36,462 bases of DNA from a virus. Positions 21,807-30,931 of the stretch are shown here, in pieces. Within the stretch, counting starts at the first letter, position 1. Each line of letters opens with the position of its first letter. The DNA is taken from positions 1 to 36,462 of the IMG/VR virus record IMGVR_UViG_3300032092_002653; one strand, given 5' to 3'. The notes under the pieces were generated by a model. That model was not told the DNA's origin and searched no databases. It saw only the letters and a list, made by a program, of their open reading frames with translations. The position numbers were made by a program, and so were the translations under genes.

Positions 21807-21821
21807 ATCATTATTTATGAT
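21794..21821 (+). promoter_or_regulatory. Early promoter of the uvsY-uvsW-55-47-46 operon
   Basis: TTGACA (21794-21799), 16-nt spacer, TATGAT (21816-21821). The uvsY ATG is at 21846, so unlike other early genes here it has a leader of roughly 17 nt with a weak purine-rich GAAGAAAA. The -35 lies inside the 5' end of the divergent late gene and the -10 overlaps its late promoter. Confidence 0.72.
21812..21818 (-). promoter_or_regulatory. Late promoter (ATAAATA) of the 74-aa gene
   Basis: Leftward ATAAATA, 5 nt, ATG at 21806. It shares bases with the -10 box of the rightward uvsY promoter, so the two polymerase forms cannot bind together. Confidence 0.68.
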
Positions 21822-21845
21822 ATTGATAGTGATCGAAGAAAAATT

Positions 21846-22238
21846 ATGGAACTCTTAAAAAAATATCAGGAACAATACGAAGAATTTATGAAGATCGACT
21901 CTTTCAATCTTGAAGAGCGAACGAAACGAATTCCAGCAGAAAAACATTTTTGGGTCTGCCGATTCATCGATGCTAAAATTCAAAGGGATAGATTGATCAA
22001 ACAGAAATCAAAATTGAAATCTGGTATTGAACAAAAACTCATGACCGAATCTCCTGTCAGAATCGATAAATCATACATGAGCAAAATTGAGGACTCTCCA
22101 ACATTGGAAAATATCAATGACAAAATCAAAGAGCAGGAATATCTCATCGAATATCTTGATTTGGTGGTAAGGCAGATCACCTACATCGCACAAGATGTAA
22201 AAAACATGATCGATATTCAAAAATTAGAAACGATGTGA
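21846..22238 (+). CDS. uvsY: UvsY recombination mediator
   Basis: A 130-residue, highly charged helical protein matching UvsY in length (137 in T4), composition and position. UvsY helps UvsX displace the single-stranded DNA binding protein gp32 and load on ssDNA. Visible similarity: an N-terminal region with Asp-Ser and KHFWVCRFIDAKIQRDRLI (T4: ...YSKWLNKHSSIKKEMLRIE), then SKLKSGIEQKLMTE with the Lys...Tyr segment, and a C-terminal helix LIEYLDLVVRQITYIAQDVKN (T4: LQYWGILLDFCSGALDAIKS). The next gene, uvsW, is the T4 neighbour and overlaps its stop codon by one base, which strengthens the call. It is the first gene of the recombination operon. Confidence 0.85.
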   Translation: MELLKKYQEQYEEFMKIDSFNLEERTKRIPAEKHFWVCRFIDAKIQRDRLIKQKSKLKSGIEQKLMTESPVRIDKSYMSKIEDSPTLENINDKIKEQEYLIEYLDLVVRQITYIAQDVKNMIDIQKLETM

Positions 22239-23653
22239 TGGTAACTATTGATTACATTTCTGGTAAAAGGCAGGGTCAGATTCGTTGTGATAAAGCGATT
22301 CTTGAGATGATTCGTAATCATTTTTCAATTGTGAATCCTGATAAAGCTTTTTGCAGAGATCCAATGAAAAAAAGATTTTTGCCAGATCGTAAATCTGCAA
22401 TCACTCCGACTGGATTGTTTTATTTTGGAATGTATTACGAGATTCGCAAATTTCTTATCGAACAGCAAATCACTGACATCACTTTCACAGAAAGCTTCAA
22501 AAAACGTTTGAAATGTGGTGTTGAATCTGAATTCCAGAACAATCTCAAATTCGATGAGAGATACTTTCAAAAAGAAAGTGTGGAGAAAGCTTTGAAGTTG
22601 GGTTGTGGAGTATTTTTGATTGCGACTGGTGGTGGAAAATCATTCTGTCAGGCACTTCTTGTTGATAATTACCGTAAAAATATCCATAATGGATGTTTAC
22701 ACAAGACTTTAATCATAGTTCCGGGTTTATCCCTTGTTGAACAATTACAGAAAGATTTTCAAGATTATGGCGTATCATTCACATATTCTGGTTGGACTGG
22801 TGAAAATCCTCTACAAGAAACTGATGTGGTGATTTGCAATGCACAAAATCTTTTATCCAAATTCGACTCCAATCCATGGATTGTTGATGTTGATCTATTG
22901 ATCGTGGATGAGTGTCATGGAACAAATGATTCTGCAAACTTAACCAAGTTGCTACAGAAAATTAAGACACCAAACAGATACGGTTTTACTGGGACTTTGC
23001 CAGTTCCACTTCTTGATAAGTGTAAAGTTCTTGGCACATTCGGACCTGTATTTTATGAAAAGAAATCAAAAGAATTGAGAGACGAAGGATTCCTGTCGGA
23101 CGTTGAAATTATCAGACTTTGCTTGAAACATCCCAAAATCATTAAGATGAATTATAAAAATGAATTGGATTATTTGTATCATAACAGTGAGCGCAACGAT
23201 ATGGTTTTGAAATTATTATCCAAAATGACCAGTAACACATTGGTGATGGTGAATCATCATAGTCAAATGGATCAGGTATTTGATCGCGTAAAGGGCTTGT
23301 CACGCTTTCAGGTCTATAAAGTGACTGGGGATACCCCTGTGGACGAGCGTGAGCGTATACGGTCAATTATGGAGCAAAACAACGATGTTATTGTGGTGGC
23401 GATGTCTTCTATATTCTCCACAGGTATCAATATTAAAAATTTACATAATATATTTTTCATAGCACTTGGCAAATCATTCATCCGAACCGTCCAATCGATT
23501 GGTCGTGGTCTTCGATTACACCAAGAAAAAAACAAGTTGCGTATCTATGATGTGTATGATAATATGAGATATTCACATGCACATGCAGAAGAACGTAAAA
23601 AAATTTATGAGCAACAAGAAATCCAAATTATCGAGAAAGAAATTTTAATATGA
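22238..23653 (+). CDS. uvsW: UvsW superfamily 2 helicase
   Basis: A 471-residue SF2 helicase. An N-terminal region of about 100 residues precedes the Walker A ATGGGKS (129-135). LIVDECHG (motif II, DECH), FTGTLP (motif III), an MVNHHSQMDQVF helix (motif IV), ITGxD-type VTGDTP, SSIFSTGINI (motif V) and QSIGRGLRLHQEKN (motif VI) follow in order. In T4, UvsW unwinds R-loops and branched DNA, switching replication from origin- to recombination-dependent. It is translationally coupled to uvsY; I use ATG 22238 (TGATG) although GTG 22235 is in frame. T4 makes UvsW late; here it is in an early-type operon. Confidence 0.93.
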   Translation: MVTIDYISGKRQGQIRCDKAILEMIRNHFSIVNPDKAFCRDPMKKRFLPDRKSAITPTGLFYFGMYYEIRKFLIEQQITDITFTESFKKRLKCGVESEFQNNLKFDERYFQKESVEKALKLGCGVFLIATGGGKSFCQALLVDNYRKNIHNGCLHKTLIIVPGLSLVEQLQKDFQDYGVSFTYSGWTGENPLQETDVVICNAQNLLSKFDSNPWIVDVDLLIVDECHGTNDSANLTKLLQKIKTPNRYGFTGTLPVPLLDKCKVLGTFGPVFYEKKSKELRDEGFLSDVEIIRLCLKHPKIIKMNYKNELDYLYHNSERNDMVLKLLSKMTSNTLVMVNHHSQMDQVFDRVKGLSRFQVYKVTGDTPVDERERIRSIMEQNNDVIVVAMSSIFSTGINIKNLHNIFFIALGKSFIRTVQSIGRGLRLHQEKNKLRIYDVYDNMRYSHAHAEERKKIYEQQEIQIIEKEILI

Positions 23654-24090
23654 GCAAAGAAGGACATTATACAAAAGAGGCAGTTTTCAGACAGCACTTG
23701 AAAGAATATTATGACAACGATAGAATGACAAACGAATTGGCAAAACATATCATGGATATTGCTGATGGTTTGTCGAGAAATTATCGTTTTGTCAGATATA
23801 CGAGCAATTGGAAAGAAGACATGGTAGGTGATGCGATACAGAAAATGTATCATGCACTTGAGAAGAAATCATTTGATTTATCTTCCACTTTCAATCCATT
23901 CTCATATTTCAACAGAATTGCATGGAATGCTTTCTGCAATCGTATCAAAAAGGAGAAGCAACAACACGAAGGACTCGAAGAATATCGTGATATGGTGTAT
24001 ACTGAAAATATGGTAGGACCTGATGCGATGGGACATGTTTATACGCGACCAATCCTAGAAGACGATGGGGAGGATTCGAGATATGAGTAA
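23650..24090 (+). CDS. 55: Late-transcription sigma factor gp55
   Basis: A 146-residue protein matching the gp55 family, a divergent sigma factor lacking the usual -35 reading domain. With host core polymerase and the sliding clamp it recognises the TATAAATA-type late promoters. The key block is WKEDMVGDAIQKMYHALEKK, then FNPFSYFNRIAWNAFCNRIK, the sigma region 2-like helices that bind core and the late element. T4 gp55 is 185 aa. The start overlaps the uvsW stop by 4 nt. Its presence explains the eleven late-promoter elements annotated in this window. Confidence 0.9.
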   Translation: MSKEGHYTKEAVFRQHLKEYYDNDRMTNELAKHIMDIADGLSRNYRFVRYTSNWKEDMVGDAIQKMYHALEKKSFDLSSTFNPFSYFNRIAWNAFCNRIKKEKQQHEGLEEYRDMVYTENMVGPDAMGHVYTRPILEDDGEDSRYE

Positions 24091-25090
24091 AGTCGCAATA
24101 TTTAGCGACCTCCACATGGGTCTTTATGGTAATTCAGAGCAATGGCATAATGTTGCTCTGAATTGGGCAGATTGGATCGTGCAGGATTTAAAGAGTAAAA
24201 ATATCGAACATATACTATTTCTTGGAGATTTTTTCCATGATAGACATGAGATATCTGTGCAGACAATGCACGTAGCATCAGAAGTCATATCCAAATTTTC
24301 TGATTTTGATATGGCAATTATCGTGGGAAATCATGATGCTTATTACAAAAATAGATCAGACATCCATAGTTTGGGATTTTTGAAAGGTCACAAAAATATT
24401 CACATTGTGGATAAAGTTCATACATTAGAAAGAGATGGTAAAAAATTAACATTCATTCCATGGGGTGAACAAATTCCCGATGGCAAATATGATTATGTAT
24501 TTGGACATTTTGAAATCCAAACATTCAAAATGAACAATTACAAGATTTGTGATCATGGTGATTCACCATCTGAGATGCTGAAAAAATCTCCCAGAATATT
24601 CAGTGGTCATTTCCATACCAAATCTTTGAAGCAATACAAGGAAGGTGAGATTCGTTATGTGGGCAACTGTTTTGCACACGATTTCAATGATGAGGGTGAT
24701 GCGAAAGGGTATTATATTCTCGACATAAAAAGTGGAGAATTGGAATTTTTTGAGAATGTGAATTCTCCTAAATTTGTTCGTATGCGTTTGTCGAATCTGG
24801 CATCTCTGAAGAAGGATGATGTGTTTGGAAACGTGTTCAAATTAATAATTGACAAGGAAATCGATGATGTTAGACTATCGAAGATAAAGGATGGCATTTT
24901 TAAAATGAAACCTTTCCGATTCGATCATGAGTATGATATTGTTTCACATGGAACAAATAAAATTCAAAAAATAGATTCATTGAATATACCTGCGATGTTT
25001 GATGAATTTTATGATAAAATCGATATAACAGATGAACAAAAAAATCGTGTCCGACAAATTAACGAGGATTTATACGAAAAATTTAAGTGA
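24083..25090 (+). CDS. 47: gp47 recombination nuclease subunit (Mre11/SbcD-like)
   Basis: A 335-residue calcineurin-like phosphoesterase. The metal-binding motifs are in order: FSDLHMG, LGDFFHDRHE, VGNHDAYY, FGHFE and SGHFHTKS. With gp46 it forms the T4 Mre11-Rad50 equivalent that resects DNA ends for recombination and degrades host DNA. I use the ATG at 24083 (MSKVAIFSD), which overlaps the gp55 stop by 8 nt and has GGGGAGG about 10 nt upstream; an in-frame ATG at 24065 would start before that sequence. The strong Shine-Dalgarno sequence contrasts with the first genes of transcripts in this phage. Confidence 0.95.
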   Translation: MSKVAIFSDLHMGLYGNSEQWHNVALNWADWIVQDLKSKNIEHILFLGDFFHDRHEISVQTMHVASEVISKFSDFDMAIIVGNHDAYYKNRSDIHSLGFLKGHKNIHIVDKVHTLERDGKKLTFIPWGEQIPDGKYDYVFGHFEIQTFKMNNYKICDHGDSPSEMLKKSPRIFSGHFHTKSLKQYKEGEIRYVGNCFAHDFNDEGDAKGYYILDIKSGELEFFENVNSPKFVRMRLSNLASLKKDDVFGNVFKLIIDKEIDDVRLSKIKDGIFKMKPFRFDHEYDIVSHGTNKIQKIDSLNIPAMFDEFYDKIDITDEQKNRVRQINEDLYEKFK

Positions 25091-26877
25091 TGAAAAAAGT
25101 AATTTATAAAACACTGAGAGGTAGAAATTTTCTCAGTATAGGAAATGATGAGATCGTAATTGACTTCAAAGAAGGACTATCTCTTATTACAGGTGAAAAT
25201 ATTGATCTCCCAGAACGTAAAAATGGAATCGGTAAATCTGCGATTTGCGAGATGTTCTATTATGCATTATTCGATAAAACGATTCGGGACATTTCAAAAC
25301 CATTGATCGTCAATAATGTCACAAAAGGTAAGGGAAATGTTGAATTGGAATTCGATGTAATCGATGAGCAAGGTAGTAAATCGTATATTGTCAAGCGTCA
25401 GGTAAAACCATCATCCGTTGAATTGTTATGCAATGGTGTCGATATTACAAAAGATTCGATCAAAAATACGAATGATTATATTTGTGATTTGATCAGTTCA
25501 AATGCAATTTTGTGTAAATCTTGCGACATCCTTTCACTTTCTGATAATACACCTTTCATGGCTAAAAAACCAGAAGACAAGAGAAAATTCGTCAATGACA
25601 TTTTCTCATTGGAAGTATTTGGAAAGATGTTGAAGGAATTAAAAGGGATGGTGACTGAAAATAATAAAGATATTTCTACCATCACTACACAAATTTCGGA
25701 GATTGCCAACACCATTAATATTCTCGAACGTCAGAAAGCTGAATATGACGAGAATATCCGCAAGCAAAAACAGATCATTGAGAATAAAAGAAAAGAAATT
25801 GAACAAGATATTGAGGATACTCAGGAGAGTATTTCCAAAATTATTATTGAAGATATTGAATTGTTGAAAGCAGATAAAGAAAAATATGATACTTTGTATG
25901 ATAAAATTGAGAGAAACATCACAAAATTGACTGGTCAGATTTCCAATCAAGAAGCAATGATGCGTTTGAAAAGAAAAAGTATTGATTCTTTTGCAAATGT
26001 TGATGGTGTTGAATGTGATAAATGTTTACAATCAATTCCACATTCACATATTGAGCATTTGGAGAAATTGAAAGAGCAATATGAGAAAGAATACGAAGAC
26101 ATGGAAAATATTTTAAATGAATTTGTCAAAAATAAGGCAGATCTTCGTGAAAAAAAGTCAAAAATTGTTCGTAAAATTGATGAAATTCAAGAAAAAATCC
26201 AAAAACAGAGAATAAATGCCGACAAAATTACTATGTTGACTGGTAATTTGGACAAATATAAGAAGGATTTGGAGAATTTGGAGAGTAATTATACTATTCC
26301 AGAATTTAAAAATGATATTGAATCGGTAGTAAACAGAAAACAACAAGCTGAAAGAGTTTTGGGTGAATTGAGAGAGAAAGAATCCGATTACGAAATCTGC
26401 AAATTCATCCTTGGAGAAGAAGGTGTTAAATCATTCATTGTGAAACGTCTTTTGGATATGCTCAATCAAAGTATTCAGAAGTATATCACCGATCTGGGTA
26501 TGACAATGCGCTGTCAATTTGATGAATTCTTTGAGGATAAGATGACCAATGATAAAGGTAAGGAAATATCTTACTGGAATCTTTCTGGTGGCGAGCGTAG
26601 AACTGTCGATTTGGCATGTGCATGGGCATTTAAAGATATAAAAAGAACTATCTCAGGTGTTCATTCAAATGTGGAATTTTGTGACGAGATTTACGACTCT
26701 GCTTTCGATTCAAAAGGTTATGACTTATTGATAGATGCCACTAATAAGAGAATTTCCAAGAATAATCTTTCGATTTATGCTATCTCCCATAGAAAAGAAA
26801 TGCTTAAACATGTGAACGGTGATATTATTCACTTGGAGAAAGAAAATGGAACCACTCGAAGAGTGTTTAAGAATTAA
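25090..26877 (+). CDS. 46: gp46 recombination nuclease ATPase subunit (Rad50/SbcC-like)
   Basis: A 595-residue SMC-like ATPase. Walker A is in ITGENIDLPERKNGIGKSAI, with an unusual longer loop before Gly-Lys-Ser. Two long coiled-coil arms (about 190-300 and 320-440) flank a zinc hook Cys-Asp-Lys-Cys (C309, C312). The signature LSGGERRTVDLACAW and the Walker B-containing end (FCDEIYDSAFD, AISHRKEM) complete the ABC-type head. It partners gp47. The start is the ATG overlapping the gp47 stop (TGATG). The operon ends here, followed by a nested inverted repeat. Confidence 0.95.
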   Translation: MKKVIYKTLRGRNFLSIGNDEIVIDFKEGLSLITGENIDLPERKNGIGKSAICEMFYYALFDKTIRDISKPLIVNNVTKGKGNVELEFDVIDEQGSKSYIVKRQVKPSSVELLCNGVDITKDSIKNTNDYICDLISSNAILCKSCDILSLSDNTPFMAKKPEDKRKFVNDIFSLEVFGKMLKELKGMVTENNKDISTITTQISEIANTINILERQKAEYDENIRKQKQIIENKRKEIEQDIEDTQESISKIIIEDIELLKADKEKYDTLYDKIERNITKLTGQISNQEAMMRLKRKSIDSFANVDGVECDKCLQSIPHSHIEHLEKLKEQYEKEYEDMENILNEFVKNKADLREKKSKIVRKIDEIQEKIQKQRINADKITMLTGNLDKYKKDLENLESNYTIPEFKNDIESVVNRKQQAERVLGELREKESDYEICKFILGEEGVKSFIVKRLLDMLNQSIQKYITDLGMTMRCQFDEFFEDKMTNDKGKEISYWNLSGGERRTVDLACAWAFKDIKRTISGVHSNVEFCDEIYDSAFDSKGYDLLIDATNKRISKNNLSIYAISHRKEMLKHVNGDIIHLEKENGTTRRVFKN

Positions 26878-26879
26878 AA

Positions 26880-26927
26880 AATGTAATTATAATACTTGCA
26901 TTACGTAAATGCTGGCATAATTACATT
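26880..26927. repeat. Nested inverted repeat filling the gp46-glycosyltransferase gap
   Basis: AATGTAATTAT (26880-26890) pairs perfectly with ATAATTACATT (26917-26927). Inside, GCATT (26898-26902) pairs with AATGC (26908-26912) around a TTACGTAA palindrome. The outer arm ends exactly at the base before the next ATG (26928). No T-run follows, so it does not look like a terminator. It could hide or present the start codon, or bind a repressor. A CATAAT box (26916-26921) inside it may be the -10 of the next gene. Confidence 0.7.
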
Positions 26928-28112
26928 ATGATCAATACGCCTTTCGTATCACCGTTTCCACAAGCTTTTCCTCAAGTGATGACTATCAATAATCCTAAAA
27001 AGGATAAAGGTAATGTGTATTTGAATCTGTTAGCAGATCATGGTGGTTGCGGTTTTTATCGTATTATTTTCCCCGAAATTCAGATCAATATGAGTAATTT
27101 GGGGCAATCGACATCTCTATGCAAGATGATTCTGAATAAAGATTTCTTCCACGATGTCAAAGTCGTAAAATTACAAAGACAAGCAGCATCCCATCAAAAG
27201 GAATATGTCAGATGGTTGAAATCCATTCAAAGTGAAATGCAATTTAAATTGATTTATGAGGTGGATGATGTCGTATTCCATGAGGAAATTCCCGATTACA
27301 ATGTTTACAAAGAAGCATTTGCTGATAACGAAACTCGTCAAAATTGTATTGACATGATCAATATGGTGGATGAAGTTACTGTGCCATGCAAATACATGAG
27401 AGACCTTTATATTGAAAAAACAGGTAAGAAAGAGATATCTGCCGTGCCTAATTTCCATCCTGAATGGTGGATTGGGAATCATTATGATCTTCATAAGAAG
27501 ATTGCATTATACGAAAAAAATAAAAAGAAACCAAGAATTTTGTATGCTGGTTCTGGAGCGCATTTTGATGTTAAGAATTTGGCAGGTTTCGATGATTTCT
27601 CACATGTGATGAAATTTATCATTGATAATGTTGACAAATATCAATTCATTTTCATTGGAGCATATCCTCCAGCACTCAAACCTTTTGTGGATGCTGGAAA
27701 AATAGAATTCCATCCATGGCAGAATTTGATGAACTATCCAAAATTCTTGGACTCATTGAATGCTCAATTGTTCCTCGCGCCTTTACACGATAATCGTTTT
27801 AATAGATCAAAATCAGATATCAAATATGTTGAAGCGGCAGCATTAGGTGTTCCATGTATGTGTCAAGATATGGTGACTTATCAAGATGTTCCAGATTTCT
27901 TGAAATTCAATAATTCAGATGATCTCGCTGAAAAAGTAGAAAATCTTTTGAATTGGAAGAATAGTAAAAAATATTTCAAATTGCTTCCCGAATTGAGGAA
28001 AATTGGTGAAAGCAGATTCTTGGAAAGACCAGAAAATATCGGTGCTTTCATGGAGAGTCTGAATACTGAATACGGCTCAGTAATGCGAAAATATATGCTA
28101 CCTTGGAATTAA
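26928..28112 (+). CDS. GT-B type glycosyltransferase (GT4-like)
   Basis: A 394-residue glycosyltransferase. LADHGGCGFYRIIFPEIQ near the N-terminus, FKLIYEVDDVVFHEEIPD, and a DEVTVPCKYMRDLYIEKTG strand-helix come from the first Rossmann domain; KPRILYAGSGAHFDVKNL, YQFIFIGAYPP, FLAPLHDNRFNRSKSDIKYVEAAALG-type residues and VPCMCQDMVTY from the second, nucleotide-sugar-binding domain. Similar proteins are common in marine T4-like phages, placed among replication genes. The length equals T4 alpha-glucosyltransferase (400 aa), so glycosylation of modified DNA bases is possible, but I see no base-modifying hydroxymethylase in the window. Protein or surface-glycan targets are alternatives. Confidence 0.82.
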   Translation: MINTPFVSPFPQAFPQVMTINNPKKDKGNVYLNLLADHGGCGFYRIIFPEIQINMSNLGQSTSLCKMILNKDFFHDVKVVKLQRQAASHQKEYVRWLKSIQSEMQFKLIYEVDDVVFHEEIPDYNVYKEAFADNETRQNCIDMINMVDEVTVPCKYMRDLYIEKTGKKEISAVPNFHPEWWIGNHYDLHKKIALYEKNKKKPRILYAGSGAHFDVKNLAGFDDFSHVMKFIIDNVDKYQFIFIGAYPPALKPFVDAGKIEFHPWQNLMNYPKFLDSLNAQLFLAPLHDNRFNRSKSDIKYVEAAALGVPCMCQDMVTYQDVPDFLKFNNSDDLAEKVENLLNWKNSKKYFKLLPELRKIGESRFLERPENIGAFMESLNTEYGSVMRKYMLPWN

Positions 28113-28360
28113 TACCCAATTTCTTCGTATTGGTCATATTGTCCAATATCTGGTGATGCTTTAGATATGCCGAAAAATTTCAATCTGTCATTTTCCCATT
28201 CTGGTGGGATTATGTCAGCAAAATTTAAATTTTTATCGAAAGAAATTTTCTGTTTTTTGTCCAAGTTCACAACGACATGTGATTTAGTTTCCATATCATC
28301 GAAGAAATTGTTTAAATTTTCGTAGATATTTTGAAGATTTTTTTGATCGTTTGTGAACAT
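28109..28360 (-). CDS. Small late hypothetical protein, 83 aa
   Basis: An 83-residue acidic protein I do not recognise. The N-terminal half is a charged helix (NDQKNLQNIYENLNNFFDDM) and the second half has a short strand (HVVVNLDKKQKISF) and a Pro-Pro-Glu-Trp motif. It runs against its neighbours and overlaps the stop of the glycosyltransferase gene by 4 nt. It has a late element (TTAAATA) exactly 5 nt before the ATG, so it is a lone late gene inserted in the replication block, likely a small virion or assembly protein. Confidence 0.6.
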   Translation of the reverse strand: MFTNDQKNLQNIYENLNNFFDDMETKSHVVVNLDKKQKISFDKNLNFADIIPPEWENDRLKFFGISKASPDIGQYDQYEEIGY

Positions 28361-28365
28361 ATGTA

Positions 28366-28372
28366 TATTTAA
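28366..28372 (-). promoter_or_regulatory. Late promoter (TTAAATA) of the 83-aa gene
   Basis: Leftward TTAAATA, 5 nt, ATG at 28360. The next base, 28373, is the first base of the rightward TTGACA of the DNA polymerase promoter. Confidence 0.68.
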
Positions 28373-28400
28373 TTGACAAACAGCAATATCATGTTAGCAT
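28373..28400 (+). promoter_or_regulatory. Early promoter of the DNA polymerase gene
   Basis: TTGACA (28373-28378), 16-nt spacer, TAGCAT (28395-28400), 7 nt, ATG at 28408. The -10 is weak, and CATAAT at 28398-28403 with a 19-nt spacer is the alternative. In both cases the transcript would start at or within a few bases of the start codon. Confidence 0.58.
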
Positions 28401-28407
28401 AATATAA

Positions 28408-30930
28408 ATGTATAGAAATTGCGTATATTCCAACAAAGACAAACGAGTCATTCTATGGACTTGGGACAGTGACGGTAATCGAATCCGTCAGGAATGGGAA
28501 TACAAACCTTATTTGATGCTTGAAGATAAGGAAGGCTCATTCAAATCGATTTATGGGACAAAATTAAAGAAGAAAGAATTTGACAGTAATTATGATCGAA
28601 ATAATTTCATCAAAGATTATGGCAAGAAAAGAATCTTTGAAAACCTTCCACCTTATCAGCAATATCTAATCGATAATTTTTGGCATTCCTGTGAGAAAGC
28701 ACAATTCTCACAACATCCTTTAAAGGTATGCTTCTTCGATATTGAATGTCCGGGAGCTAAATTTGCCGAACCAGAGAGTCCAGATAATGTGATCAATTTG
28801 CTCACATGTTACGATTCTCTCACGAAGAGATATACCATGTTTGGATTGAAATCATATGTTCCGACAAAGGATAATGTTGATTATCATCATTGTAAATCGG
28901 AGCATGATCTCTTGAAAAAATTTATTGGTCATTTCTCAAATGATTTTCCCGATGTTCTTGTAGGTTGGAACAGTGCAGGATTCGATATTCCATATTTGGT
29001 TAATAGAATCACATTTGAATTGGGTAAGGAATGGGCAGATGAATTGTCCCCTATCGGCAGAATCTATGAAAAGATTAATCCCGAAGGTAAATTTGGACAA
29101 CCTTCTAAAGAATACGTGATTGAAGGTCTTTCATGTGTTGATTATTATGTGTTGTATCAAAAATTTAACCTCGAAAAACAAGAGAGTTACAAATTAGATT
29201 ACATCGGAGAGAATGAATTGGGTATCAATAAGATCGAATTTGACGGTTCTCTTTGGGAATTGGCTAGAAATGATTGGAATACATATTGCAATTACAACAT
29301 TCGAGACGTTGAAATCATAGTTAAATTGGATGATAAACTGAAATATCTAGATATTCTCAGATTCTTGGCATATACTGGTCTATGCAATCTTGAAAATGCC
29401 ATCAAAACATTGCCTTGTATGAATGGTGCGATTGCTATAAGAGCAAGACATCGAGATGAGTATATACCGACCTTTATCAAGCCTGTAACAGACTATAAAG
29501 CACCCGGTGGATATGTATCTGATCCGATTGTTGGATTCGCTGAGAATGTCGTATCTTTCGATGCCAACTCACTATATCCATCTGTTATGATTTCTTTGAA
29601 TTTATCACCAGAGACTAAAATTGGTCGATTGGAAGTCGTCGATAATGAGTATCATATATACCATGTTTCTGGTAAATTGTATAAATTGTCGAAGGAGAAT
29701 TTTATCAAATTCATTAAATCAGAAAAGGCAGCAATATCCAAAGCAAACTTCTTATTTTCCCAGAAAAAACGAGGCATAGTTCCAGAATTCTTGGACAACC
29801 TTTATACCAAACGTAAAGAGATGAAGGGTAAAATGTTAGATGCTCGAAAGAATGGTGATAAAGAGTCTGCGAAATTGTTTGATAGTATCCAATATGCATA
29901 CAAGATTCACTTGAATTCATTGTATGGTTACATGTTGAACAAATATGCTCCTCTTGGAGATGAAGATATTGGAACGTCCGTGACCACAACTGGTCAGGCA
30001 GTTATTAAGAAAAGTAATGACATTTTCAAAAACTTTTTGAAATCAAAAATTCCAGATATATCGGAAGAATCTTTGGAGAAAAGTTGTATCTATAATGATA
30101 CTGATTCTTTGTATGTGTCATTCAAAGCATTTGATAATGTGTCCGTATTTGATGGAGAGAAAGTTACTCCTAATTTTTATCAATTATGCGATGAGGCAGA
30201 GAATCATATCAATCAAGAGATGGGTAAATGGGCAGCTACCATGTTACGATCTGAAGATCCACGATTCGTCTTCAAAAGAGAATCCATATGTAAGTCTTCC
30301 ATTTTCATCGGTAAAAAATATTATGTGAATCATATATTGGATGATGAAGGTGTTCCAACTAATAAGTTCAAATATAAAGGTGTCGATGTAGTTAAAACGA
30401 CGATGCCAAAAGCGATTAAACCATATGTGAAAAAAGTCATTGAACATATGATCAGAACAAAAGATTTACATTCGACAAATGAACTTTTTTCTGAAGCATA
30501 TGAAATCTTCAAGTCCCTTCCTATTGAAGAAATTTCATCCATATCTGGTATGAACAATTTGGAAGAATATTCTAAAAAATGTAAGGGTCTTCAAACAGCC
30601 AAAGGTATGCCAGTAGCTTTGAAATGTGCTTATTACCATGACAGAATCATGGAACAGATTGGTGCTGATGGTAAGTATGAAAAATTTAAATCAGGTGATA
30701 AGATTAGAATGGTGTTCGTGAAACAGCCAAACAAATATAATATTGATCGTATCGGTTTCAGAACCAAATATCCAAAAGAATTTAAAGACATATTTGAAGT
30801 TGACTACGAAAAAATGTTTGTTAAGATATTCTATGCAGCAATTAAACGTTTTTATGATGCTGTTGGATGGAAATTAAGAATGCCATCCGATAGTGTGGTG
30901 ATAGAATTGGATGAATTATTCGGTATCTAA
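28408..30930 (+). CDS. 43: Family B DNA polymerase gp43
   Basis: An 840-residue replicative polymerase with proofreading exonuclease. Exo I is FFDIECPG (D111, E113). Exo II is in LVGWNSAGFDIPYL, and exo III is YNIRDVEII. Polymerase motif A is FDANSLYPSVM (D385), motif B is KIHLNSLYGYM (from K499) and motif C is YNDTDSLY (D564, D566). All catalytic residues are present. T4 gp43 is 898 aa. The gene starts with ATG at 28408 without a Shine-Dalgarno sequence. It works with the clamp, the clamp loader (see the gp62-like gene) and helicase gp41 at the right edge. Confidence 0.97.
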   Translation: MYRNCVYSNKDKRVILWTWDSDGNRIRQEWEYKPYLMLEDKEGSFKSIYGTKLKKKEFDSNYDRNNFIKDYGKKRIFENLPPYQQYLIDNFWHSCEKAQFSQHPLKVCFFDIECPGAKFAEPESPDNVINLLTCYDSLTKRYTMFGLKSYVPTKDNVDYHHCKSEHDLLKKFIGHFSNDFPDVLVGWNSAGFDIPYLVNRITFELGKEWADELSPIGRIYEKINPEGKFGQPSKEYVIEGLSCVDYYVLYQKFNLEKQESYKLDYIGENELGINKIEFDGSLWELARNDWNTYCNYNIRDVEIIVKLDDKLKYLDILRFLAYTGLCNLENAIKTLPCMNGAIAIRARHRDEYIPTFIKPVTDYKAPGGYVSDPIVGFAENVVSFDANSLYPSVMISLNLSPETKIGRLEVVDNEYHIYHVSGKLYKLSKENFIKFIKSEKAAISKANFLFSQKKRGIVPEFLDNLYTKRKEMKGKMLDARKNGDKESAKLFDSIQYAYKIHLNSLYGYMLNKYAPLGDEDIGTSVTTTGQAVIKKSNDIFKNFLKSKIPDISEESLEKSCIYNDTDSLYVSFKAFDNVSVFDGEKVTPNFYQLCDEAENHINQEMGKWAATMLRSEDPRFVFKRESICKSSIFIGKKYYVNHILDDEGVPTNKFKYKGVDVVKTTMPKAIKPYVKKVIEHMIRTKDLHSTNELFSEAYEIFKSLPIEEISSISGMNNLEEYSKKCKGLQTAKGMPVALKCAYYHDRIMEQIGADGKYEKFKSGDKIRMVFVKQPNKYNIDRIGFRTKYPKEFKDIFEVDYEKMFVKIFYAAIKRFYDAVGWKLRMPSDSVVIELDELFGI

Positions 30931-30931
30931 C

